DNA of 64,000 nt from Yoonia sp. GPGPB17. Its GTDB lineage: Bacteria > Pseudomonadota > Alphaproteobacteria > Rhodobacterales > Rhodobacteraceae. Shown in pieces: positions 16,226 through 24,421 of the stretch; the stretch's first letter is position 1; the number at the start of each line of letters is the position of its first letter. The DNA lies in NCBI RefSeq assembly GCF_037892195.1, contig NZ_JATACI010000002.1, positions 3,224,001 through 3,288,000 of the forward strand. Direction: 5' to 3'. A program made the translations under genes and the position numbers. Below the pieces are notes generated by a model, which was not told where the DNA came from, searched no databases, and worked only from the letters and a program-made list of their open reading frames with translations.

Positions 16226-17333
16226 CCTCCAAGCCGATCACATGAAACTGGAAGATACTCGCGTCACCCGCCGGTATTTTGATAAGTTCGCGCGGATCAC
16301 GGGCTATCTGACCAAGGTTGCTGCCACGATGGAGGCGGAGGGCCGCTTTGATCGCAAAGAGATCGAGGTCATGGCGCGTTATCTGGTGGGTCTCAACTGG
16401 ACCTTCACAGCGCTGGCGCACAAGTACCATTTTGCGGGGCGCTTTACGCACTCCGGCAAGCTGACCTTTGACCGACGCGAGAGTGGCTTTCCTGTCTATC
16501 AGGAGCTGCTGGAGATGGCGAATGATGCCCAGCAGGCGGACCGGCATCTGGAGTCCCAACCGGGTGTGGGCGATCTGAAAGACCAGATGGTGCGGGTTAT
16601 TCTGAGCGATCAGGAGATACCGACGAAGCTGCAATATGCGTTGTCGCAGCGGCTTTACTATGAAGAGCTGTCGCGCGGGGATCAGTTCTGGGCGCGCAAT
16701 GATCCCCAGTGTTTGTGGTTGGGGAATGAAGGCGACCGACGCCGGTTCTTGGTGCACTGGGCCGTTTACGACAGCCAGGTGAACCTGCCCACGATCTACC
16801 TGATGGAGTTGGAGGATACCGGGCGCACCGGGTTGCCAAAGGATGAGCATCGCTGGCCTGAGGCACAGGCGCATCTCATGGCACAGTCGCTGGCGCATCT
16901 GAAGCTTCTGACCATTGCGAAGGGGTTTGATGAGGATTTTAAGGACCTGCATCCGACCCGCATGCGCCGGTTTCATATCGGCCCGATGTATAGCAACGCA
17001 TTTACCCGTCAGGCGGGGCCATTGCGCGATGTCTTGAGGGATGCGAATGCGCCGGCGGGCGAAGATTGGGCCTTGGTGTGGACGGAAGAAGAACTCGTGT
17101 CGGAGCGGGTAGAGAACATCAAATCGGGTTGGTTTGGATCGGTGGAGCGGCAAATCTTTGCGCTTGATCCCTTCGAAGGTGGGGGAGCCGAGACCGGCGC
17201 GAGCCGGATGGAGCGGTCTTTGATTATGCCCGAGCGCCCTTATCAGGCTTTGGCCGAGCGCAATCCCGCGGGTTTTCGCGATGTGCGTAAATTCGTGGTC
17301 AGCGATAGCGGGCGGGTGTTGAGTTACAGGTAG
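16212..17333 (+). CDS. unknown 373-residue protein of the AAA+ cluster
   Basis: A soluble protein rich in charged and aromatic residues, with no signal peptide, membrane helix or catalytic motif I recognise. The first 80 residues are helical (RRYFDKFARITGYLTKVAATM), and the middle has alternating strands (RRRFLVHWAVYDSQVNLPTIYLMEL). I chose ATG 16212, which has GGAAG six bases upstream; ATG 16242 is the alternative. It overlaps the preceding gene by 14 bases. Its place just before the AAA+ ATPase suggests a partner or substrate-recognition subunit, which is inference. Confidence 0.7.
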   Translation: MPETNLQADHMKLEDTRVTRRYFDKFARITGYLTKVAATMEAEGRFDRKEIEVMARYLVGLNWTFTALAHKYHFAGRFTHSGKLTFDRRESGFPVYQELLEMANDAQQADRHLESQPGVGDLKDQMVRVILSDQEIPTKLQYALSQRLYYEELSRGDQFWARNDPQCLWLGNEGDRRRFLVHWAVYDSQVNLPTIYLMELEDTGRTGLPKDEHRWPEAQAHLMAQSLAHLKLLTIAKGFDEDFKDLHPTRMRRFHIGPMYSNAFTRQAGPLRDVLRDANAPAGEDWALVWTEEELVSERVENIKSGWFGSVERQIFALDPFEGGGAETGASRMERSLIMPERPYQALAERNPAGFRDVRKFVVSDSGRVLSYR

Positions 17334-17351
17334 GGTGGGTCAAGACCCACC
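17334..17351. repeat. GGTGGGT-CAAG-ACCCACC hairpin
   Basis: Immediately after the stop of the preceding gene is a perfect 7-bp inverted repeat with a CAAG loop. Hairpins of this exact type are common intergenic elements in Roseobacter genomes. There is no T-run after it, so it is not a standard terminator, and it may stabilise the upstream message. Confidence 0.5.
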
Positions 17352-17410
17352 TTACGGACGGCGCTGCCAGAGACCCTGTGGCAGATGTTGGGTTTTTTGA
17401 GGGAACAGAT

Positions 17411-17450
17411 GCCTCCGGCGGAGGTGTTTGGGAACATGAGAAGAAGGAAG
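17411..17450 (+). repeat. CCTCC-GGC-GGAGG element supplying a ribosome site
   Basis: A 13-base inverted repeat (17412-17424) followed by TGTTTGGGAACATGAGAAGAAGGAAG. It resembles the element before cobM (8109-8150): a CCTYC-GGC-GRAGG hairpin, a T-rich stretch, then a GAAGAA purine run. The AAGGAAG at its end is the likely ribosome site of the AAA+ gene at 17455. Confidence 0.5.
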
Positions 17451-17454
17451 TGGC

Positions 17455-19401
17455 ATGAGCCAGTCAAGCGACCAAATGGAACTGCGGGAAGAAGACATCC
17501 GTAAACACTATATTCCTGCGGCTGAGATGCTGATGCGTCTGGATCACAGCCCGCGTTTGGCGACTGCACGGTTGTCACTTGAGGCACCAGAGAAGTCACC
17601 GGATGTGGCCGCCACTCGCCGTCGTTTTCGCTCGACCACGCCAGGGCTGTTATCGCGTACATCGGCGCCCTCTGGTGGGGTGCGCTTGTTGGACCGGATT
17701 GCGGAAACGGATAATGATGATCCGTTGACATCGCCCGCCCAGGCATCCGTTGCCCATGCTTTGCGGCGCGCATTGTCGATTGCTTTGACTGTCGCCGATC
17801 AGTTTTCGGATCAGACTGCGCTGACCGAACTGAAGCGTATCAATCTGGAGGGGCGTTTGCCGCAGGATCGCTCGGTTGAGTTTACCGAATATCTGACGGC
17901 CGAGTCGCTGGTGGCGCTCTACACTTTTGCGAATGCCACGTCGTTTTTGTTGGCCACGCAGGCAGGCGAACAGAGCGTGGATGTGGGTAGTGTCGATGAA
18001 GTTTTGACCGACAATGCACCGTTGGCGCTGCATGGCGCGATTTGGGAGCTGGATCAGAAGCTGGGTCAATTTGCCAAAGATGAGCCGACGTTGATTGCCA
18101 CGATGCTTGCCTATTCGGAACAGTTGATGGAAAAAGTCACGTTACGTGCATCGACTGCTGGGCGCTTGGCGTCGTTCAATGCCGCGTCCTGGCGGGTTGA
18201 GGCCGATGACTTTGTGGTGCAGGGCTTTACGCCTGCGCGCAAGGCCAAGGGTTCGACGCTCACGATGACCTTCAAGAAGCCGAATGAGGTCGTTGGCAAC
18301 CACATTGCCAAGTATCAGGCGATGAAGCTCAGCAAGATGCTGATGGCTTATGACTTTGACCGCAAGCTGAACCCCTTTGCCGAATTGGGCGGGTTTATCT
18401 TTACCTTCATGGGGGATGGTGCACCGGGGACGGGTAAGACGACGCTGATTCAGATGATGGCCGGGCTGGTGAATGAGTATTGCCAGACGGCGGGCTATCC
18501 GTTCCGCTATCAGAATCTGAGCACCGATAACATTGACAGCTATCAGGGTAAGTCGGGCCAGAACGCGAAGGCGTTTATCAACAATGTGCTTGATCCCGGT
18601 GTGATCGGCTTTGGCACGATTGATGATATTGACCAGTTGGCTGGTAAGCGGGGGGACCGCCAATCATCGGCGGGCCAGTTGGAGATTACGGCTGTGCTGA
18701 TGGAAAGCTTTGCCGGGGCCAACACCGTCGTGCGCGGGAATTGTACCTTTGGGATGTTCTCGAACTACCCTGAGAATGTGGACGATGCGCTGCGCCAGCG
18801 GGCTGGTGCGCGCTTCCTTGTGGATGGGCCGCAGACGCGCGAAGACTACATCGACATTCTGTACCTCTTGATGGGCAAGAACCACGACATTCCCGTGGGT
18901 GCGCATGAGGTGTTCAGCGCCCAAGAGATCAAGAAGGCAGTTGCCGCAAGTTTCGAAAGCCATGCGCGCCCGCATGAAGAAGGCTTGCAACGGGTATTTG
19001 AGCGAGTGCACGGCCAGATTGGTGATCTGGACACAATTGCGAAGCTGGGCACCTATTTGAAGGGCATTCAGGAGGCGGATGCGCGCTTTACCGGCCGTGC
19101 AATCAAGAACATTACCGATGCGGTGAAGGTTCGGGCGATGGATTTCGAGCTGCCCGATGAGTGGATGGAGGAACCCGATCTGTTCTTGTTCAAGGACTAT
19201 GATACGAAGAAGGGCATGATCTCGGAACTGCGCCAACCGATCACAGTTGAGATGGTAATCCAGGAAATCAACCGCTACGCCGACAGTGAATTCCGTTATG
19301 CGGATAAGTCAGATGAGGTGGCGATTGAGAACATGGTGCGTGACTTTGGCCGACAGGAGATTGCCAAGAAACGGTATCTGGAGGGGAAGGCTGGTTCGTG
19401 A
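17455..19401 (+). CDS. AAA+ family ATPase
   Basis: A 648-residue protein. An N-terminal region of about 300 residues, largely helical and unlike any domain I know, is followed by one AAA+ module. Walker A is GAPGTGKT at residues 322-329, Walker B is GFGTIDDID with aspartates 390 and 391, and a likely arginine-finger segment is DDALRQRAGAR. After the lid there is a further helical region to the C-terminus. This looks like a ring-forming remodelling ATPase with a novel N-domain. It follows a 121-base gap, so it may have its own promoter. Downstream genes overlap or abut it. Substrate unknown. Confidence 0.85.
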   Translation: MSQSSDQMELREEDIRKHYIPAAEMLMRLDHSPRLATARLSLEAPEKSPDVAATRRRFRSTTPGLLSRTSAPSGGVRLLDRIAETDNDDPLTSPAQASVAHALRRALSIALTVADQFSDQTALTELKRINLEGRLPQDRSVEFTEYLTAESLVALYTFANATSFLLATQAGEQSVDVGSVDEVLTDNAPLALHGAIWELDQKLGQFAKDEPTLIATMLAYSEQLMEKVTLRASTAGRLASFNAASWRVEADDFVVQGFTPARKAKGSTLTMTFKKPNEVVGNHIAKYQAMKLSKMLMAYDFDRKLNPFAELGGFIFTFMGDGAPGTGKTTLIQMMAGLVNEYCQTAGYPFRYQNLSTDNIDSYQGKSGQNAKAFINNVLDPGVIGFGTIDDIDQLAGKRGDRQSSAGQLEITAVLMESFAGANTVVRGNCTFGMFSNYPENVDDALRQRAGARFLVDGPQTREDYIDILYLLMGKNHDIPVGAHEVFSAQEIKKAVAASFESHARPHEEGLQRVFERVHGQIGDLDTIAKLGTYLKGIQEADARFTGRAIKNITDAVKVRAMDFELPDEWMEEPDLFLFKDYDTKKGMISELRQPITVEMVIQEINRYADSEFRYADKSDEVAIENMVRDFGRQEIAKKRYLEGKAGS

Positions 19402-19744
19402 GCGCGCTCTTTTCAGACGCATTGTTTCTGCTTAGGCGCTTGTGCTTGGGTTTCTTGCCTTTGTGGTCCCGCGCACCTTGGCCCGGACGTTGCCGGAAGG
19501 GGTCAAGCCCCTGATGCTGAATGCCTTCCTATCGACCATTCTGCTATTCGTCTTGTCTGCGCTGTTCTTCTTTTGCCTGTACCTCTGGCAAGGGGTGAAT
19601 GCTGCTGAGATTGCGAAATCTGGCCTGACCGCAAACGTCTTGTTCTTTGGTAGGCTGGGGTTGATTGCGGCCCTGATCTGGGCGCCAATCATGATACTGT
19701 CCGTGGCGGGCTTGCCGCGCAAATGGGTGAGGGAGACGTGGTAG
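19398..19744 (+). CDS. small membrane protein of the AAA+ cluster, reading frame broken near its start
   Basis: The obvious open frame starts at GTG 19442 and gives 100 residues with hydrophobic segments LGFLAFVVP, AFLSTILLFVLSALFFFCLYLW and ANVLFFGRLGLIAALIWAPIMI. In another frame, a GTG at 19398 overlaps the ATPase stop by four bases and reads MSALFSDALFLL before a shift at CTTAG (19431-19435). Joining the two gives a continuous first membrane helix, and the length 19398-19744 is two bases over a multiple of three. I therefore think the native start is 19398 and the frame is broken here. No family recognised. Confidence 0.6.
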
Positions 19745-19745
19745 A

Positions 19746-21098
19746 ATGCACCGATTGATCGAAAAGGGCCTTATGTTCGGGAACCTGATCCGGGTGGATT
19801 CTCCTGTTTTGGTAGAGCGATACAATCGTGCGCTAAAGCACCTTATGGGGCGCGAAACATCACTGGATGTGTTCCATATTGATATCTCCGGATACTCACC
19901 AGAGATTGGTGATGAGTTCGAAGATGCCCTCTATCTGAATCACAAAGGCGTCAACCGGCAGTTTATTCTGCTAACGACGGAACAGGCGACGGCCCCGCTT
20001 TTGAATGCAAAATTCTCGACCTCGCGTGGTATCCTGCGGCAGTTTATCGAAGAAAACCGGTCGGAGTTGTTCGCGCTGACAGCCCGCGACGCGGTTGCGG
20101 GGGAATTGGTGAATTCGGTCTTTCTGGCGGATACCCCGGCCAAACTGTTTGATATCCGCAAGATCGCGATCGAGGCGGACACGACCAGCGGAACGGTCGC
20201 CGAAGCCGCCAAGCTGGGCGAAATGATCGACCGCTTTAAGACAGAGCCGGGCGGCTGGTACGATGATGTCTTGATTGCTGACATGATCGGGATGGCCAAG
20301 CGAACGGGGGATGTGGTGCGCAACCCGGTTGCGTTGCGGCAGATGTCCTTTGGGCAAGAGAATTTTTGGACGGATCATTTTGGCGGCATGTATCTGTTTC
20401 GCGGGGTCGCGCATCCGGCGGCCATTGTCGCCAAGAAGAAAGAAGGCTTTGACGACCTGCCGATCCCTTTCGTTTTTGATTTTGAGGACCGTTCTGCGAT
20501 TGCCAAGTTTTTGACGCTGAATGACCTGGTGGAACCGATCATGGAGGCACGCGGCGTCGATTCTGCGGCCATCCTGCATCAGAAGATGGATTTCATCGTG
20601 GCCTCCGTCGCCGCAGAGATGCAAGAGGACCTTGCAGGTGCCACGCGTCGCGATCTGCGCCGGTTGGGCCGCCAGTATGCAGACCGGTTGCCAGAGGCTT
20701 GGCAGGGGTTGGCAGCACTATTGCGGTGGGCCGAAGAGGATGGTCCGTGGCCGACGATTACGTCAGAACACCCCGCCTATTTCTATACATTGCGGGCCAA
20801 GGCGCATGTCGATGCGGACCTTGTGAATATGCTGTTGGCAGAGCTGACCCCACTGGATATCCGCCAACTTTTCATCTGCCATAAAGAGGTATTCTACCGC
20901 ACCTATGCGGGCTGGCCGGATGAAAAGCGCGCTTATGTCGTTGATTTTCTTGACCGGGAGTACCAAGTCGATAAGGCTGGGACGCGCGAGGCGCTCTTTG
21001 GTCATGAGGCCCCGATGACGGAGATGCCGCGGGTCCGGCAGCCTGATCTGATATCGCGCGTGGGACCGTGGGGTGCGGTCGCAAGAGGGAGACGCTGA
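19746..21098 (+). CDS. unknown 450-residue protein of the AAA+ cluster
   Basis: A soluble protein beginning LIEKGLMFGNLIRVDSP, with a repeated preference for acidic and aromatic residues and no signal peptide or membrane helix. I recall close relatives in rhodobacterial genomes listed only as a domain of unknown function. No nucleotide-binding or metal motif is visible; the conserved-looking segments are VFHIDISGYSPEIGDE, VNRQFILLTTEQ and FYRTYAGWPDEKRAY. It begins one base after the preceding stop and overlaps the next start by one base, so it is part of the same transcript. Function unknown. Confidence 0.75.
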   Translation: MHRLIEKGLMFGNLIRVDSPVLVERYNRALKHLMGRETSLDVFHIDISGYSPEIGDEFEDALYLNHKGVNRQFILLTTEQATAPLLNAKFSTSRGILRQFIEENRSELFALTARDAVAGELVNSVFLADTPAKLFDIRKIAIEADTTSGTVAEAAKLGEMIDRFKTEPGGWYDDVLIADMIGMAKRTGDVVRNPVALRQMSFGQENFWTDHFGGMYLFRGVAHPAAIVAKKKEGFDDLPIPFVFDFEDRSAIAKFLTLNDLVEPIMEARGVDSAAILHQKMDFIVASVAAEMQEDLAGATRRDLRRLGRQYADRLPEAWQGLAALLRWAEEDGPWPTITSEHPAYFYTLRAKAHVDADLVNMLLAELTPLDIRQLFICHKEVFYRTYAGWPDEKRAYVVDFLDREYQVDKAGTREALFGHEAPMTEMPRVRQPDLISRVGPWGAVARGRR

Positions 21099-21373
21099 TG
21101 GGTTTTATCAAACTTGTGATCTTTGGCTTTATTGGGCTGACCGTCATCTATTTTTCGGTTTCCATCTATTCGCGGTCCGTGCGCAAGGAACGGCTGGAAG
21201 ATGAATTTGATGCCAATCACCCTGACGGCGGTGCGCCCGGCGCACGCGATGCCTTTGTATCCGAAGGGTTGCAAACCTATGATAGCTCGATCCGGCCGAA
21301 ACTCATTGGACTGGTCTATGTGGTCCCGACTGTCGTACTCGGGACGATCGTCTATATGATTAACGCCAACTGA
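21098..21373 (+). CDS. two-helix membrane protein of the AAA+ cluster
   Basis: A 91-residue protein with two membrane helices, LVIFGFIGLTVIYFSVSIY near the N-terminus and LIGLVYVVPTVVLGTIVYMI near the C-terminus, separated by an acidic loop of about 35 residues. The ATG overlaps the preceding stop as TGATG, a typical coupling signal. A longer version from an ATG at 21068 is possible but unlikely. It is 12 bases before the DUF1523 gene. No known family. Confidence 0.72.
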   Translation: MGFIKLVIFGFIGLTVIYFSVSIYSRSVRKERLEDEFDANHPDGGAPGARDAFVSEGLQTYDSSIRPKLIGLVYVVPTVVLGTIVYMINAN

Positions 21374-21385
21374 AGGACGGACAAT

Positions 21386-22084
21386 ATGCGTAGGATCAAA
21401 ATCACTTTTCGTGTTCTTGTCTTTTTGGTGGTCGGCAGTCTGCTGCACTACGCGCTGCCGCAGCATGATGTTGTCCGGGTGGTGAATACCTATCAGGAAC
21501 GGCAGGACCTGAATGACTGGACACGCATCTTCTGGGCGCGTCCTGATGATCAGTCGGCGACACTGGTCAATCGCGATGTGCAGTTCATTCAGACCGTCAA
21601 AAAGCGCACTTGGCTTTTGGGTTTTGTCCCGCGCGACACTACCGAAGTGATGGTGTACCGTAATGAAGATACCGGTTGGGGATGGCCATTCTATTTCAAG
21701 TTTGACACTGCAAATCTGCAAACAGAGGCCGATGACCTAGTGTCAACAGCCGAAGCCCCGAAATGGGCGGTTGTGACCCATTATGGCTGGCGCAATGAGT
21801 ATGTCTCTGCCTTTCCCAACGCGATTGCGATCCGCCCGGTCGAAGGGCCAAACGTCACGATCATTCCGTGGTTCAACATCTTCTTCTTCATCTTCATGAT
21901 GGCAGCGATCTTGTTTATTCGCGCCATGTGGCGGCAGTTCCGGGAGCGTTCTGTTGATCCGCTGTTGGATGCAGCAGGCCATCAGATTGATGAGGTGCAG
22001 GCAGACGTTGCTGAGCGCAAAGGGCGCCTATCCCGCTGGCTCGGCACATGGCGCGACAAAAACAAGAACCGACCTATCGACTGA
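21386..22084 (+). CDS. DUF1523 family membrane protein
   Basis: A 232-residue protein matching DUF1523: an N-terminal membrane anchor (VLVFLVVGSLLHYALPQHDVVRVVNTYQ region), an extracytoplasmic domain (DWTRIFWARPDDQ, GWGWPFYFKFDTANLQ), and a second helix (IPWFNIFFFIFMMAAILFI) followed by a basic cytoplasmic tail. The family is widespread in Rhodobacterales and has no assigned function. It closes the AAA+ cluster; 15 bases later the convergent aldehyde dehydrogenase gene ends. Confidence 0.82.
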   Translation: MRRIKITFRVLVFLVVGSLLHYALPQHDVVRVVNTYQERQDLNDWTRIFWARPDDQSATLVNRDVQFIQTVKKRTWLLGFVPRDTTEVMVYRNEDTGWGWPFYFKFDTANLQTEADDLVSTAEAPKWAVVTHYGWRNEYVSAFPNAIAIRPVEGPNVTIIPWFNIFFFIFMMAAILFIRAMWRQFRERSVDPLLDAAGHQIDEVQADVAERKGRLSRWLGTWRDKNKNRPID

Positions 22085-22099
22085 TCGTTTCATGGGGGC

Positions 22100-24418
22100 T
22101 TATTCGCCGTATGGGATCCAGATATTTTTGACTTCCGTACTCGCGGCGAGGTAATCCGCTGTTGATGGCATCATTGCGGTACCGTTGTTCACCCATGTGC
22201 GTTTGAGATTGCCTGCACTGCCTTTTTCGATCTCCGCGCTGAGGTCTGTGCTGGAGAAGGACCAGACTGCATCAATGTCGAGATGTTTGGCAAGCGTCGG
22301 GGCAAGCTCTGCGTGGCTGCCGGTGAGGATGTTTACGACGCCTGCGGGTATATCGGACGTTTCGAGCACTTGATAGAAATCGGTCGCCGCCAACGGGAAG
22401 GGTTCGCTTGCCGTCAGGATCACGCGGTTACCCATGGCGATGGCGGGGGCCATGGCGTTGATCAGCCCGGCAAGGGGGGCCACATCGTCGCAGAGAATGC
22501 CGATGTTGCCGACCGGTTCTTTCATTGCCAGTGCCACGCCCCGGATGGGGACGCCGTGCGCCTGCCCATCGTATTTGTCGGCCCAAGCGGCATAGGTAAA
22601 GAGCGTACGGATCGCGGTTTCGACCTCATCTGTGCCGCTGCGCCCGCCGGTCAACTGGTTGATGCGCGTGGCGAATTCATCGGCGCGGGCTGACAGGTTT
22701 TCGGCGATGTAGTAGAGGATCTGTGCGCGCAAGTGGCCTGTGGTTTTTGACCAGCCCTTAGCCGCATTGCAGGCCTCGACCGCGTTGCGGATGTCTTTGC
22801 GGTTGGCAACTGATGCATGGCCCAGTAGTTTGCCTCGCGGACTGTAAACCGGATTGGAATACCCGCCGTCGGGCCGTGCTTGTTTGCCACCAATGTAGAG
22901 TTTCGCTGTGCGGTCCAGTGGGTCGGCAGGATGGCCGTCCTCGGTCGTGAATGCTTCGCTTCTCTTCAGCGGTTTGGTCGTGCCTTTGGGTTTGGTGTAG
23001 CCCGCCAGCCCCTCCCAGCCGCCTTCGCGCCCAAAGCCGCTTTCGCGCACGCCACCAAAACCGGCAGCGGCGTCCATCATGTTGGTGCCATTGACCCAAA
23101 CGATGCCAGCGGCAAGTTTCGGTGCGATATCAAGAGCGAGGTTGATATTCTCCGACCAGACGGATGCCGCCAGCCCGTAACGGGTGTTGTTGGCGATTTC
23201 GACGGCCTCAACCGGGGTGCGGAAGGTTGTCGCGGCCAGAACCGGACCAAAGATCTCTTCCTGCATCAGCGTCGATGCTGGCGACAGGCCAGTAATGAGC
23301 GTTGGCGGATAAAAACAGCCCTCTGGTGCGCTGGTCTGATAGGTTTCGCCTTCGGTGTTCGCGCCTACCATTTTGGTGATCAGGTCCAATTGGACAGGGT
23401 CTACGATAGCACCCACATCGATGCATTTGTCAAGCGGGTCACCGATCCGCAACCCATCCATGCGCGCCTTGAGTTTGGTGTAGAACCGATCAGCGATACC
23501 TTCTTGCACCAACAAGCGTGATCCAGCGCAGCAAACCTGGCCTTGGTTGAACCAGATAGCGTCAACCAAACCTTCGACGGCGCTATCAAGGTCTGCATCT
23601 TCAAAGACAATGTAGGGGGATTTGCCGCCAAGCTCCAAAGACAGAGCTTTGCCGGACCCGGCAGTGGCTTCGCGAATTTTGCGGCCCACTTCGGTGGAGC
23701 CGGTAAAGGCGATCTTGTCGACGGCGGCATTTACCAACGCGGCACCTGTTTCACCGTCGCCCGTAACGATGTTCACGACACCTGGCGGCACACCCGCCTC
23801 GGTGCAAATCTCGGCAAAGATCATCGCGGTGAGTGAGGTGTATTCCGCCGGTTTCAGCACAACGGTGTTGCCCATTGCCAAGGCGGGGGCGATTTTCCAC
23901 GCTAGCATCAGCAGGGGGAAGTTCCATGGGATGATCTGGCCGCAGACGCCCAATGCCTCGCGTTCGGGCAGTTCGGCCTTCATCAGCTGAGCAAAGCCAG
24001 CATGGTGATAGAAATGCCGAATGGCGAGGGGCACGTCGATATCTCGGCTTTCCCGGATCGGTTTACCGTTATCCAGCGTCTCCATCACCGCCAGAAGGCG
24101 GCTGTGTTTTTGCATCAGTCGCGCGATGGCATAGAGGACGCGGGCGCGTTTGTGGCCTGATTTGGCCCACGCGGGCTGTGCTTTGCGTGCGGCGGTGACG
24201 GCGGCGTCGATTTCTTCGGCGGTACCTTTGGTCACCCCGGCGAGTTTTTCTCCTGTTGCAGGATTGTTTGATGCGAAGTCATCGCGGATCGGACCCCATT
24301 TGCCATTGATGTAATGGCCCGCGATGCCGCCCCGATCCGCCAGCCATTTCAGCGCCTCCGCGCTGCTTTCCGGGGCCGGGCCATAATCCATGGTGTCGAA
24401 GATTTCTTTAATGGTCAT
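22100..24418 (-). CDS. aldehyde dehydrogenase with a second, partial ALDH domain
   Basis: A 772-residue protein. Residues 1 to about 480 form a complete NAD(P)-dependent aldehyde dehydrogenase with the glutamate motif LELGGKSPYIV, the catalytic cysteine in NQGQVCCAGSR, and the C-terminal motif FGGVRESGFGREGG. After a linker, residues about 500-772 are a second ALDH-like domain (LYIGGKQARPDGGYS; ALAMKEPVGNIGILC) that lacks the cysteine motif. Double proteins of this kind occur beside deoC in Rhodobacterales. The deoC product acetaldehyde would be its natural substrate. It starts three bases after the restored deoC stop. Confidence 0.88.
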   Translation of the reverse strand: MTIKEIFDTMDYGPAPESSAEALKWLADRGGIAGHYINGKWGPIRDDFASNNPATGEKLAGVTKGTAEEIDAAVTAARKAQPAWAKSGHKRARVLYAIARLMQKHSRLLAVMETLDNGKPIRESRDIDVPLAIRHFYHHAGFAQLMKAELPEREALGVCGQIIPWNFPLLMLAWKIAPALAMGNTVVLKPAEYTSLTAMIFAEICTEAGVPPGVVNIVTGDGETGAALVNAAVDKIAFTGSTEVGRKIREATAGSGKALSLELGGKSPYIVFEDADLDSAVEGLVDAIWFNQGQVCCAGSRLLVQEGIADRFYTKLKARMDGLRIGDPLDKCIDVGAIVDPVQLDLITKMVGANTEGETYQTSAPEGCFYPPTLITGLSPASTLMQEEIFGPVLAATTFRTPVEAVEIANNTRYGLAASVWSENINLALDIAPKLAAGIVWVNGTNMMDAAAGFGGVRESGFGREGGWEGLAGYTKPKGTTKPLKRSEAFTTEDGHPADPLDRTAKLYIGGKQARPDGGYSNPVYSPRGKLLGHASVANRKDIRNAVEACNAAKGWSKTTGHLRAQILYYIAENLSARADEFATRINQLTGGRSGTDEVETAIRTLFTYAAWADKYDGQAHGVPIRGVALAMKEPVGNIGILCDDVAPLAGLINAMAPAIAMGNRVILTASEPFPLAATDFYQVLETSDIPAGVVNILTGSHAELAPTLAKHLDIDAVWSFSSTDLSAEIEKGSAGNLKRTWVNNGTAMMPSTADYLAASTEVKNIWIPYGE

Positions 24419-24421
24419 GGG

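Noticed and set aside
16206..17153. Open frame of 315 codons opposite the unknown gene at 16.2-17.3 kb
   Set aside because: The plus-strand frame has a ribosome site and close operon spacing; the minus-strand one has neither.
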